DNA from: Streptomyces olivochromogenes
GTDB taxonomy: Bacteria > Actinomycetota > Actinomycetes > Streptomycetales > Streptomycetaceae
Length of the DNA: 64,000 nucleotides
Reading direction: 5' to 3'
Assembly (NCBI RefSeq): GCF_001514115.1
Contig: NZ_KQ948460.1
Span: 248,001-312,000 of the forward strand
Shown here: positions 34,698 to 44,588 of the stretch, one piece after another
How the letters are laid out: every line of letters starts with the position of its first letter
How positions within the stretch are numbered: position 1 is the first letter of the stretch
The notes under the pieces: model-generated
What the model was told of the DNA's origin: nothing
The model's input: only the letters and a program-made list of their open reading frames with translations
Database searches by the model: none
Program-made: the position numbers and the translations under genes

Positions 34698-35177
34698 TCA
34701 GCTCCGCTTCGCGCACGTCTTCTGCTTCGTCAGACCCGACACGATCCCGGACACCTTCCCGATGACGGCGTCCTGGTCCTTGATCTGCTGCGACACCGTG
34801 ACCTCGGCCGCAGGACTACGCCCGTACGACAGAACCGTCTTCACCCCGTCGTGGGTCTTCCTCGCGTTCACGACCCAGTCGACGCCCTTCACCGACGTGC
34901 ACGAAGCCGACTCCGGAACGTCCGAGATGTTCCCGCACCGGAGAACCACATCACCGTCTCCCCACACAGCCGTCCCCTTCTGGTCGGAATCGCTGCGCTT
35001 GTAACCCCCCAGCTTCTGTGGGGCCTTGCCCACCAGACCGGAGCAGGCGGCACTGTCACCCCCCGGAGCCCCCGACACGTTGTAAGAACGCGACGAGGCC
35101 CCGCAGGCCGCAAGAGCGGCGGCACACACGGCGATCACACCGGCCTGTGCCAGACGCCGGGCAGAGGTCATCTCCAT
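34698..35177 (-). CDS. DUF3515-like lipoprotein
   Basis: 159 residues. Lipobox AALAAC near residue 25. The pattern ACSGLVGKAPQKLGG, AVWGDGDVVLRCG, VKGVDWVV and YGRSPAAEVTV is that of actinobacterial DUF3515 proteins. Anchored in the outer leaflet; role unknown. It stands alone on its transcript as far as spacing shows (164 nt to the secreted protein gene, 60 nt from the XRE gene end). Confidence 0.75.
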   Translation of the reverse strand: MEMTSARRLAQAGVIAVCAAALAACGASSRSYNVSGAPGGDSAACSGLVGKAPQKLGGYKRSDSDQKGTAVWGDGDVVLRCGNISDVPESASCTSVKGVDWVVNARKTHDGVKTVLSYGRSPAAEVTVSQQIKDQDAVIGKVSGIVSGLTKQKTCAKRS

Positions 35178-35237
35178 GAGTCATCCCTTGTCCAGGTAAC
35201 GCAGCTATGGGTTCTCTTCGGCGAAGGCCGCCCGGGG

Positions 35238-35462
35238 TCAGTCCTCGCGGACGCTGAGCAGGTCGCCGGGTTGGCAGTTCAGTTCGCGGCAGATGGCGGT
35301 GAGGGTGGAGAAGCGGATCGCCTTCGCCCGGTCGTTCTTCAGGACGGAGAGGTTGACCACGGTCACCCCGACCCTGGCCGCCAGTTCGGAAAGGGTCATG
35401 CCGCGCTCGGCGAGCAGCCGGTCCAGGTGGACCTGAACCCGGTGTTCGTCCTCTGGCGGCAT
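35238..35462 (-). CDS. small XRE-family regulator (YozG-like)
   Basis: 74 residues, essentially one Cro/C1-type helix-turn-helix (GMTLSELAARVGVTVVNLSVLK, about 21-42, then RFSTLTAICRELNCQPGDLL). Its ATG shares one base with the stop of the DUF2975 gene (TGATG), so it is translationally coupled to it. XRE-DUF2975 pairs are widespread; the regulator is thought to control its own operon. The 39-nt perfect palindrome in front of the DUF2975 gene is the obvious operator. Confidence 0.9.
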   Translation of the reverse strand: MPPEDEHRVQVHLDRLLAERGMTLSELAARVGVTVVNLSVLKNDRAKAIRFSTLTAICRELNCQPGDLLSVRED

Positions 35463-36082
35463 CAGACCAACCCCTCGGTGTCGGCGCGTAGCTTCGTGCC
35501 GCGCCGGAAGACCTCGCCCAGGGCCAGGATGAGGAAGGCGAGCAGGACGTACTCGCCGGTGAAGGTGACCGAGAAGGGGATCTGTTCGGCCATGGGGGTG
35601 CCGCTCACCAGCGCCTGCGTGGTGAGCGCCGGCAGCACTGGGGAGAGGACAGCCAGCACCAGCACCGTGAGCCCTATGACGCTCAGACGGCGGGCGTTCT
35701 TCGGCACGAAGACGTCGCCGTCGCGCAGGGTCCTGGCCATCTGGACGAGGAGGGTCAGGACGAGGAGCAGCAGCAGGCTGCCGATGACGTCCGGCAGCGC
35801 GAGCAACAGGCGCCGGCCCAGGTCGGGATGGGCGAAGACGAGGTCGGCCCGGTGGGTGCCGGTGAGGGTCATGCCGTGGCCCGCCACCGCGTCGGTCACG
35901 GTGCCCGGTACCTGGGTCGTGGTCGCGGTCTTGACCTCGCGGCTGTCCACCGGGTCGATGAGGCCGACCACCCCGAGGGCCGGGACCAGCACCCCGAAGA
36001 CGCCGACGAACAGAGTGGCCAGGCCCAGAGCCACCTCGAGCAGTCGGTTGTCGGTCCGGCTCCACCAGGACTTCGTACCCAT
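35462..36082 (-). CDS. DUF2975 family membrane protein
   Basis: 206 residues from ATG 36082, with GGGGGA 3 nt upstream (ATG-like start 36106 would fall inside the palindrome). Four hydrophobic segments: ALGLATLFVGVFGVLVPALG, VIGSLLLLLVLTLLVQMA, VIGLTVLVLAVLSPVLPAL and VLLAFLILALGEVF. The layout of a large loop after TM1 and the motif GDVFVPKNARRL before TM3 fit DUF2975. Coupled to the XRE gene. Function unknown; the pair may form a membrane-tethered signalling unit in which DUF2975 titrates or senses for the regulator. Confidence 0.85.
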   Translation of the reverse strand: MGTKSWWSRTDNRLLEVALGLATLFVGVFGVLVPALGVVGLIDPVDSREVKTATTTQVPGTVTDAVAGHGMTLTGTHRADLVFAHPDLGRRLLLALPDVIGSLLLLLVLTLLVQMARTLRDGDVFVPKNARRLSVIGLTVLVLAVLSPVLPALTTQALVSGTPMAEQIPFSVTFTGEYVLLAFLILALGEVFRRGTKLRADTEGLV

Positions 36083-36105
36083 GGTTCCCCCTGTCGTCCG
36101 CAGCA

Positions 36106-36144
36106 CGCATATCGCTTATCGATAGTATCGATAAGCGATATGCG
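36106..36144. promoter_or_regulatory. 39-nt perfect palindrome, probable XRE operator
   Basis: Nineteen base pairs each side of a single central G at 36125; each arm includes GCATATCGCTTATCGATA. It starts 24 nt upstream of the DUF2975 start codon, so it covers the likely promoter. It is AT-rich against a GC-rich background. The partial match ATCGATAAG recurs at 36791-36799. Confidence 0.8.
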
Positions 36145-36210
36145 CACTGTCAAGCTCAGGGTGTGACGGCGGGCCGGACGGGCCGCACGGGAGGAAGGCG
36201 AACGAGACCC

Positions 36211-36516
36211 TCAGGGCCGGTCGGTGAGGCTGCCGTGATGGGCGTAGGCATAGAGGGCCGCTTCAGTGCGGCTGGATACTTTGATCTTGGTCATGAGGTT
36301 GGTCAGGTGTGCTTTGACGGTGCGTTCGGCGATGCCGAGCCGACGGCTGATCTCGCGATTGTCGGCGGCGTAGCCGAGCAGGGTGAGGACTTCGCGTTCC
36401 CGGGGGGTGAGGGAGGGGATGGCGTGGAGGTCCCCGGGAGTGGGAGGAGCGGCTGGGATCGAGCTGAAGTCCTCTTGTGGTCCCGTTCTCTGGTTGTCCG
36501 TCGTGCGGTAAGTCAC
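36211..36516 (-). CDS. single-domain LuxR-type regulator
   Basis: 101 residues: a 33-residue polar leader, then only the LuxR C-terminal HTH (SLTPREREVLTLLGYAADNR, RRLGIAERTVKAHLTNLMTK). There is no receiver or ligand domain, so activity must be set by its expression level or by a partner. Convergence with nothing obvious; a small open frame (36553-36768) lies 36 nt upstream on the same strand. Part of the 8.85-kb block. Confidence 0.85.
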   Translation of the reverse strand: MTYRTTDNQRTGPQEDFSSIPAAPPTPGDLHAIPSLTPREREVLTLLGYAADNREISRRLGIAERTVKAHLTNLMTKIKVSSRTEAALYAYAHHGSLTDRP

Positions 36517-36552
36517 AGCGGTGGTCTCCCCGTTCGTTTCTGTCTGACCGCT

Positions 36553-36768
36553 CTAGCCGGTTGTCCCCTTGCTTTTGTCGGGCTGCTTGCCTGCCGGGGT
36601 TTCGGCGCCGGGCGGCCGTTGTGGCGGCACCGTGGCCTGGTCGATCGGGCTGCGGTGCCGCACGATAGTGCCCCCTGCACGGCGCGCCTCCATGCCGATA
36701 CGGCTGGCAAATACCTTGTGGGCAGCGGCCGTTGGGGTCACTCCCTGCGCCCGGAGACGCCCCATCAT
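36553..36768 (-). CDS. hypothetical 71-residue protein
   Basis: Not recognised. Hydrophilic, basic in the middle (ASRIGMEARRAGGTIVRHR) and Pro/Lys/Gly-rich at the end. About four in five third positions are G or C, lower than in solid genes nearby. No clear ribosome site. It could be a real small protein co-transcribed with the LuxR-type gene, or a remnant of a larger gene cut by the right junction. Confidence 0.3.
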   Translation of the reverse strand: MMGRLRAQGVTPTAAAHKVFASRIGMEARRAGGTIVRHRSPIDQATVPPQRPPGAETPAGKQPDKSKGTTG

Positions 36769-36993
36769 GGGGCAGGGTGGTTAGTAAACGATCGATAAGG
36801 GCCCAAGTAAAGGGACTTGAGACAGTGTTGAGGTTGCCTCACGGGCAGATGCCCTTCAGTGCGATGCCCGATCGTCCAGTACCGCACGACGGAGCCACCG
36901 CCCCCGACCTGCGGATTCCGGTGCCTTGATTCCCTACACCACCTGGCGGGCCTGTTACGCGACACGCGAATGAGTGCACGAAAGAGGCGTCAC

Positions 36994-37315
36994 CTGGGTG
37001 ACGGGCACGCCGGACCTCGTCACCGCGGTGCGGTCGGCCAAGCAGTTCCTGACGTACGTGGCGTCGGGGCCGTTCCAGTACGCCGTGGCCGAGGCGCTGG
37101 CGCTGCCGGACACATACTTCGCGGCGCTCCGTGCGGACATGCCGGCCAAGCGGGACGTACTGGCGGCCGGGCTCACGGAGGCGGGGGGCGTCGCCATCCC
37201 GAACGCGGTCTTCTACGACCACCGGGAGGCGGGCGCGCCCTTCGTGCGGTTCGCGTTCTGCAAGCGGACCGAGGTGCTGGAGGAGGCGGCGAAGCGGCTC
37301 AAGGCGGCCTGGTAG
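36994..37315 (+). pseudogene. aminotransferase 3' fragment (right-hand repeat)
   Basis: Matches the last third of the aminotransferase at 27370-28581 (TGTPDLVTAVRSAKQFLTYV onward) but has no N-terminal two-thirds and no catalytic lysine. A 108-nt in-frame deletion removes the 36 codons between LTEAG and VAIPNAV. Other changes are mostly silent plus L to P and F to L, and the C-terminus differs (EEAAKRLKAAW versus VDAAERLRKAFAH). Near-identity with silent drift suggests the two copies come from related strains or from a duplication that has aged. Right boundary of the 8.85-kb block. Confidence 0.88.
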
Positions 37316-37421
37316 CACGGGGGCCCAAGGCGGTGGGGACGGCGCGCCGAAGTGGGGGAAACCGTACCCACCCAGGCGTGTAAAGCTCGCAAATACTCCG
37401 TAAGGGACGCAGAGTTCGGGT

Positions 37422-38621
37422 GTGACCCACGCCAGTACCCTTCCGGCCCCCGCCGCCCCGAAGCCCGGTGACGGGGGGCACGGCCGTCCGGCGCGCCCCG
37501 CGCACGGCCTGCCCCCTCTCGCGCAGGCGCTGGCGCTGTTCGCGACGGCGCGACTCGTCGGCGTTCTCGTGCTCGCCGGAACAGCCTGGGCGGGCGGCAA
37601 GCGCCCCCTCGCCCTGCTCGGCCGGTCCTGGGACTCGCTCTGGTACCTGGGGATCGCGGCGCACGGCTACGGACGCACCCAGTACTTCAGGCCCACCGTC
37701 GTCCACAGCGACCTGGCCTTCTTCCCGCTGTATCCGGGGCTGATCCGCGCCGTCACGACGCTGACCGCGCTGAGCGGCGGCGCGGCGGGGCTGCTGGTCG
37801 CCTGGACCGCCGCCGCGGTCGCCGCCTGCGGGATCTACGCGATCGGGGCCCGGCTGCACGGCCGCGCCGTCGCCACCGTGCTGGTCCTGCTGTGGGGCCT
37901 GCTCCCGCACTCGATCGTGCTGTCCCTGGCGTACACCGAGCCCGTCCTCACCGCCTTCGCCGCCTGGTCGCTGTACGCGGTGCTCACCGGGCGCTGGCTG
38001 TGGGCGGGCACACTGGCCGCGCTCGCGGGCATGTCGCGGCCGAACGGGCTCGCGGTGGCCGCGGCGGTGCTGGCCGCGGCGGCGTGCGAGGTCTGGCGGC
38101 GGCGCGGCCGGGTTTCCCACAGGCTGTGGACGGGCGCCGCGCTCGCGCCGGTCGGCTGGGGCGGCTATGTGCTGTGGGTGGGCCGGCGCGAGGGAGATCC
38201 GCTCGGCGGCTATTTCGAGGTGCAGCGGCTGTGGGGCTCGCGCTTCGACTTCGGCGTCGGCTCACTGCGCTTCGTCCGGCATCTGCTGACGCACGGCGAC
38301 CGTTTCGTGTTCCCGATGACGATGGTGGTCGTGGCGGCGGCCGTACTGCTGTACGCGCTGCTGATCGCGGACCGTGCCCCGCTGCCCCTGCTCGTGCACA
38401 GCGGGGTACTGCTGCTGATCGCGCTCGGCGGCTCCGGATTCTTCGAGTGCAAGCCGCGCTTCCTGCTGCCCGCGTTCCCGCTGCTGCTGCCGCTGGCCCG
38501 GGCGCTGGTCCGCACGGCAAGAGCCCGGCCCTGGCACGCCGTCCTGGTGGTCGGCGCCCTGGCCGGGCTCTCGTTCGCCTACGGCGCGTATCTGGTCGTC
38601 ATCGCGCACACGCCGCTCTAA
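37422..38621 (+). CDS. membrane glycosyltransferase, PIG-V-like
   Basis: 399 residues, about nine hydrophobic segments. The first extracytoplasmic loop has WDSLWYLGIAAHGYG and then LAFFPLYPGLIRAV, the pattern of PIG-V-type mannosyltransferases that use polyprenyl-phosphate sugars; the aspartate of WDS is the likely catalytic residue. The start is GTG 37422, with no strong ribosome site. It probably adds a sugar to a wall or membrane glycoconjugate. It follows the aminotransferase relic and may have been the original neighbour of that gene. It converges on the YbjN-domain gene with a 15-nt gap. Confidence 0.82.
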   Translation: MTHASTLPAPAAPKPGDGGHGRPARPAHGLPPLAQALALFATARLVGVLVLAGTAWAGGKRPLALLGRSWDSLWYLGIAAHGYGRTQYFRPTVVHSDLAFFPLYPGLIRAVTTLTALSGGAAGLLVAWTAAAVAACGIYAIGARLHGRAVATVLVLLWGLLPHSIVLSLAYTEPVLTAFAAWSLYAVLTGRWLWAGTLAALAGMSRPNGLAVAAAVLAAAACEVWRRRGRVSHRLWTGAALAPVGWGGYVLWVGRREGDPLGGYFEVQRLWGSRFDFGVGSLRFVRHLLTHGDRFVFPMTMVVVAAAVLLYALLIADRAPLPLLVHSGVLLLIALGGSGFFECKPRFLLPAFPLLLPLARALVRTARARPWHAVLVVGALAGLSFAYGAYLVVIAHTPL

Positions 38622-38636
38622 AACCTGGTGGGAGGA

Positions 38637-39173
38637 CTACTCCTCGTCGTCGTCCTCGGGCTTCTCCTCCGCCTCGTTGACTTCCTGCTCGAGGCCGAGC
38701 TGCTCGACGAGCCACTTGTCGAACTCGATGGCGGCCCGCACCCAGCTGACCGTCGACGAAACGAAGTGCTCGAGGGCGACGCCGGTGCCGATCAGCATCT
38801 GTGCTTCGCCGATCAGGCGGACAGTGCCGTCGTCGTGCGTGTGGCTGTAGACCTTCGGCCACAGCGTGCGGCGGTTCCAGTCGTCGATCGACTCCAGCAG
38901 AGTCGGCTTCTCGTCGATCTGGTGCGGCCGGTCGTAGAACGTCCGCACCGAGAAGACCTGCTGGTCCCCCTCGCCGCGGAACATGAAGTACGTACGGAAC
39001 TCCTCCCACGGCGCCGCGAGGTCACCCTCGTCGTCGACGACGTACTTCAGCTCCATCTGATCCAGGAGCTGCTTCACGAGGTCCTGATCCGGGACGACGG
39101 GGCCCGCCGGTCCGCCGGGCTGCGGCTCGGGCTGGCCCCCGAAATTCGGAATCGAGGACGGGTCGATGCTCAC
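38637..39173 (-). CDS. YbjN-domain protein
   Basis: 178 residues from GTG 39173 (AAGGG about 9 nt upstream). A short Pro/Gly-rich leader is followed by a YbjN / type III-secretion-chaperone-like fold: LVKQLLDQMELKYVVDDEGD, YFMFRGEGDQQVFSVRTFYD, LLESIDDWNRRTLWPKVY, and an acidic C-terminal tail. YbjN-like proteins are thought to act as chaperones or sensory partners; specific role unknown. It sits between the clpB terminator and the convergent glycosyltransferase. Confidence 0.82.
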   Translation of the reverse strand: MSIDPSSIPNFGGQPEPQPGGPAGPVVPDQDLVKQLLDQMELKYVVDDEGDLAAPWEEFRTYFMFRGEGDQQVFSVRTFYDRPHQIDEKPTLLESIDDWNRRTLWPKVYSHTHDDGTVRLIGEAQMLIGTGVALEHFVSSTVSWVRAAIEFDKWLVEQLGLEQEVNEAEEKPEDDDEE

Positions 39174-39293
39174 CGTGTATTTCCCTTCGTACGGATGCTG
39201 CCATCCTCCCCCATCACGGGCGGTCAGTGGCAACCCCCACAGGCAAAGGCACGGCCACCACCACCGGGAGTGTGTATCCGATGCGGCCAGTGA

Positions 39294-39322
39294 CGACGGC
39301 GCCGCCGGGACCGGCGCCGTCG
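39294..39322 (-). terminator. terminator after clpB
   Basis: Perfect 10-bp stem CGACGGCGCC / GGCGCCGTCG with a 9-nt loop, 25 nt past the clpB stop. Confidence 0.8.
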
Positions 39323-39347
39323 ACCGCTGGGAATCAGCCCGTCCGGG

Positions 39348-41933
<2,586 letters not shown>

Positions 41934-41956
41934 GTTCGCGTTCTCCTCCTCAATAC

Positions 41957-41982
41957 GACCCTGATGTACGACTCTGATGTAC
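41957..41982 (-). repeat. 13-bp direct repeat in the clpB leader
   Basis: CGACCCTGATGTA and CGACTCTGATGTA stand head to tail between the HAIR site and the clpB start, with a partial third copy after. Possibly part of the promoter or 5' leader; no function assigned. Confidence 0.6.
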
Positions 41983-42008
41983 GGACTGACTCACCCAACG
42001 TACACAAA

Positions 42009-42029
42009 GTTGAGTCTATTCCACTCAAG
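42009..42029 (-). promoter_or_regulatory. HAIR element (HspR binding site) of clpB
   Basis: GTTGAGT-N7-ACTCAAG on the + strand (CTTGAGT-N7-ACTCAAC on the clpB strand), against the consensus CTTGAGT-N7-ACTCAAG. HspR with DnaK as co-repressor binds HAIR in Streptomyces (established). The element could also affect the divergent gene starting at 42079. Confidence 0.92.
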
Positions 42030-42078
42030 GACGGCCGGGGAAGCCATGGCGCCCACGGGTGGGGATACATTTCCGACC

Positions 42079-42492
42079 ATGAGCGCATACCCGGTGGACC
42101 CCCACGATCCCGACCCCGCGTACCTCACCTTCTGGCGGGAACGCCATCTGTGCACCCTCACCACCCTCCGGGCGGACGGCAGCCCGCACGTCGTGCCTGT
42201 CGGGGTTACATACGACCCCGAGGCGGGCCTGGCTCGGGTGATCACCAACAAGTCCAGTGCGAAGGTGGGGCACGTACTGGCCGCGGGGGCGCAGGGGGCG
42301 CGCGTCTCGGTCTGCCAGGTGGACGGGCGCCGCTGGGCGACGCTGGAGGGGCGCGCGAGGATCGCCACCGACCCCGCGCGTGTCGCGGAGGCGGAGCGGC
42401 GGTACGCGGAGCGGTACGGGAGGGTGCCCTCGCCGAACCCCGACCGGGTGGCGATCGAGATCACCCTGACCTCAGCGATGGGCCACGGCTGA
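42079..42492 (+). CDS. PPOX-class F420/FMN-dependent oxidoreductase
   Basis: 137 residues, split-barrel flavin-binding fold: FWRERHLCTLTTLRADGSPH, VPVGVTYD, ITNKSSAKVGHVLA, VCQVDGRRWATLEGRARI. This is the small pyridoxamine-phosphate-oxidase-like class, of which many actinobacterial members use F420 or act on biliverdin-like substrates. ATG 42046 (with GGGGA 5 nt upstream) would add 11 residues; 42079 was chosen because family similarity begins soon after it. Divergent from clpB, so its promoter region contains the HAIR site and it may be heat-inducible. Confidence 0.85.
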   Translation: MSAYPVDPHDPDPAYLTFWRERHLCTLTTLRADGSPHVVPVGVTYDPEAGLARVITNKSSAKVGHVLAAGAQGARVSVCQVDGRRWATLEGRARIATDPARVAEAERRYAERYGRVPSPNPDRVAIEITLTSAMGHG

Positions 42493-42795
42493 CCGACCCC
42501 GGGCACGGGGGTTCGACCGACCGACCCCCAGGTGAGGGGGTGCGGCTGACCGGTCCGGGGCGCGGGGGTTCGGCCGACCAGTCCCAGGCAACGGGGTTCG
42601 GCAGACCGACCCGGGCGCGGAGTCCAGCCGACCGACCCCGGGCGCGGGGGTTCGGCTGACCAATCCCGGGCGCGGAATCCAGCTGAGCGACCCCAGGCAC
42701 GGGACCCGGCTGACCAGCCTCGGGCGTGAAACCCTGCTGACCCGCCCCGGGCACGGGACCCGGCCGACGGGACCCGGCCGTGAGGCCCGGCTGAT
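42490..42795. repeat. degenerate 27-29-bp tandem repeat, about 11 copies
   Basis: Each unit begins C(T/C)GACC and continues with a CCCCGGGC(G/A)CGGG-like core, in runs from 42490 to about 42795. Copies are diverged in both length and sequence. No gene is believable from 42493 to 42939. Confidence 0.8.
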
Positions 42796-42939
42796 TTCAG
42801 CCGTTGTGGAGATGGCATGAAGATGGGCGGATACCTGGATCTTTCGCCCAAAACTGCAGCGGCGTCACCGTGTTCAGGTCACGGTGACGCCGCTGCGGGG
42901 GGAAGTACCTGCGCGATCTACTACGACGGGGGAATCGCG

Positions 42940-43275
42940 TCAGGCACTGCGGGGGGTGGCTGAGATGGTCCTTACATCCGGGATTTCCGGCTCGGCCAGC
43001 TGGTGGTCACGCTGGTCGAGGTTCACAAAGATCATTCCGTACCGAATGGCACATCGCACGGGCTGCGGCGCGCCGCGCGGGCGCCGCAGACACGGGTACG
43101 CCCGGACATCCTCGTCGTCGTCCCGGGTGACGACGACCGGCTCTCCGAACACGGTCACCATCAACGAGTCGCCACTGTGGGGAATGGCGGTGGCCAGGTC
43201 GATGAAGTGCCATCCAGAGCGGTAGGCGGTGGCCATTTCTCGACGGAAGGAGCGGTCGTCGGGTGGAGTGGTCAC
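42940..43275 (-). CDS. Rieske-like mini-protein lacking cluster ligands
   Basis: 111 residues from GTG 43275, with GGAGG 5 nt upstream. The core reads like the N-terminal Rieske domain of a ring-hydroxylating oxygenase: YRSGWHFIDLATAIPHSGDS, VFGEPVVVTRDDDEDVRAY, and the exit strand RYGMIFVNLDQ. But where CxHR...CxxH ligands should be there is PCLRRPRGAPQPVRC, so a 2Fe-2S cluster is unlikely. There is no catalytic domain. It is one base downstream of a small secreted-peptide gene and so translationally coupled to it. It may bind or process that peptide; function unknown. Confidence 0.65.
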   Translation of the reverse strand: MTTPPDDRSFRREMATAYRSGWHFIDLATAIPHSGDSLMVTVFGEPVVVTRDDDEDVRAYPCLRRPRGAPQPVRCAIRYGMIFVNLDQRDHQLAEPEIPDVRTISATPRSA

Positions 43276-43276
43276 G

Positions 43277-43468
43277 TCAGCCTCCAGCTCCCTCTGCCGT
43301 GTCCACGGGCGTGGTGGACACGGCGACCGCCGGCCACTTGCTGTCCGCTCGCATGTCGCTCTTCGTACCGGATAGGCCACTCAGAGCTCCGATGGCCACA
43401 ACGGCAGAGAAGGCAGCGACAAGCACCGAGCGAAGCATTCTGTTACGCATAGTCGGCTTCGTCCTCAC
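43277..43468 (-). CDS. small secreted peptide precursor
   Basis: 63 residues from GTG 43468, with GAGGGGA 7 nt upstream (ATG 43450 is an internal alternative). A basic N-region MRNRMLRS is followed by a hydrophobic core VLVAAFSAVVAIGALSGL, then about 28 polar residues with a single tryptophan in ADSKWP. No cysteine and no lipobox. It looks like an exported peptide or a pre-signal. Divergent from the first of three LuxR-type regulators and coupled to the Rieske-like gene. A signalling role is inference only. Confidence 0.65.
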   Translation of the reverse strand: MRTKPTMRNRMLRSVLVAAFSAVVAIGALSGLSGTKSDMRADSKWPAVAVSTTPVDTAEGAGG

Positions 43469-43581
43469 TTGAAGGTCCCCTCTTCCCCCGTCGGATACGA
43501 CGATGGCTCATTCGGGCACGTCATGGCCACACAATCGGTGCATCATGTTCCTGCACGTTCAGGACCCTGGGGGGTGGAGAT

Positions 43582-44565
43582 TTGGCAACGAATCGGACTA
43601 AAGCGACACATCCCCATGCGGTGACCGAACTGTGTGAGGAAGGTGGCCGACTTTATGCGCATGCCCTGCGCACCGGACGTATCGCCCGCGAAGACGTAAA
43701 GTCGGCTTCCTGTCTGATGGAATTGTCCCTTCTTCACCCTGATCCCGATGACCCGGACTGGCTGCGACCCGTACCTCCGGCAGTCGCCCTGGCTCAACGG
43801 CTCAACCCCCTAGAGCAGGAGATAGCCGAGCGCAGGCGCTGGTCAATCGAACTGTCCGATGCTTTCGAGCCGTTCATGGCGCTCAGCACGCTGACGACGG
43901 CGACCACGCACTCGATCACGGTGCTGGAGGGCGGCGACCGCATCAACGCGGCGCTCAACCTGGCCACGGCCCAGTGTCAGACCGAGATGCTCACGGTCCA
44001 GCCGAGCAACCGGTTCTCCGAACGCAGCGTCCTCCAGGGGCTGGAGCGCGACCGGCCGCTGACCGAGCGCGGGGTGCGCATCCGGACGCTCTATCAGCAC
44101 ACGGTCCGCTACGACCTGGAGCGACTGGCCTACGTGGAGCAGCTCTCGAACGGCAAGGTGGAGTACCGCACCATCGACGAGCTGGTCGAGCGCCTGATCA
44201 TCTGCGACGAGACCGTCGCCTTCATCCCCACCCGTGACGACCAGCAAGTCGCCCTGGAACTCCGCAACCCGGGACTCGTCCGCTACCTGATCAAGGTCTT
44301 CGAGTTCATGTGGGGCCGGTCCGTCCCGCTGAGCGCCGGCGCCCCCTACGAGACGGCCCCCGACGGCATCACGGAGATCCAGCACTCCATCGCCAAACTC
44401 CTTGTGGAGGGGCACGTCGACGAGGCCATCGCCCGCCGCCTCGGCATGAACGTCCGCACCTGCCGCGCCCACATAGCCAAGCTGGCCACCGCCCTCGGCA
44501 GCGGCAGCCGGGCCCAACTCGGCTTCCTCATCGCCCAGTCGGGGATCCTGGACCAGGATCGCTGA
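43582..44565 (+). CDS. LuxR-type regulator with PLD/TrmB-like sensor region (1 of 3)
   Basis: 327 residues. The start is TTG 43582, with GGTGGAG close by; GTG 43621 is an alternative. The N-terminal 70 residues carry a helical wing (CEEGGRLYAHALRTGRIARE, SCLMELSLLHPDPDD); a central region (about 110-250) has ITVLEGGDRINAAL, EMLTVQP, IRTLYQHTVRYD and VAFIPTRDD, reminiscent of the phospholipase-D-like sensor of TrmB-type proteins. The C-terminal LuxR HTH has EGHVDEAIARRLGMNVRTCR. A catalytic HKD motif is absent. Its two neighbours are paralogues. Divergent from the small secreted peptide gene. Confidence 0.82.
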   Translation: MATNRTKATHPHAVTELCEEGGRLYAHALRTGRIAREDVKSASCLMELSLLHPDPDDPDWLRPVPPAVALAQRLNPLEQEIAERRRWSIELSDAFEPFMALSTLTTATTHSITVLEGGDRINAALNLATAQCQTEMLTVQPSNRFSERSVLQGLERDRPLTERGVRIRTLYQHTVRYDLERLAYVEQLSNGKVEYRTIDELVERLIICDETVAFIPTRDDQQVALELRNPGLVRYLIKVFEFMWGRSVPLSAGAPYETAPDGITEIQHSIAKLLVEGHVDEAIARRLGMNVRTCRAHIAKLATALGSGSRAQLGFLIAQSGILDQDR

Positions 44566-44588
44566 ACGAGCGAGGAGGCGCACCACAC

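Larger units (their letters stand above)
28146..36993. mobile_element. 8.85-kb block bounded by aminotransferase 3'-end direct repeats
   Basis: Sequence beginning CTGGGTGACGGGCACGCCGG at 28146 recurs at 36994, 8,848 bp away. The copies differ at only about seven of the first 190 positions, and the right copy has one 108-nt in-frame deletion. The intact gene is on the left and a 3' fragment on the right, the outcome expected of single-crossover insertion of a circle carrying an aminotransferase 3' end, or of a tandem duplication. Contents are accessory: a toxin-antitoxin remnant, a lipoprotein-ABC module and small regulators. No integrase or transposase is present. Confidence 0.6.

Noticed and set aside
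36786..36804. Second full XRE operator
   Set aside because: Only nine bases of one arm (ATCGATAAG) are shared with the 39-nt palindrome; it is not itself a long dyad.
28146..36993. Transposon or integrative conjugative element
   Set aside because: No transposase, integrase, relaxase or tra gene inside; the only boundary evidence is the aminotransferase repeat.
42490..42795. Antisense frames through the 27-29-bp repeats
   Set aside because: Degenerate repeat coding with Pro/Arg/Gly composition and no start signals.
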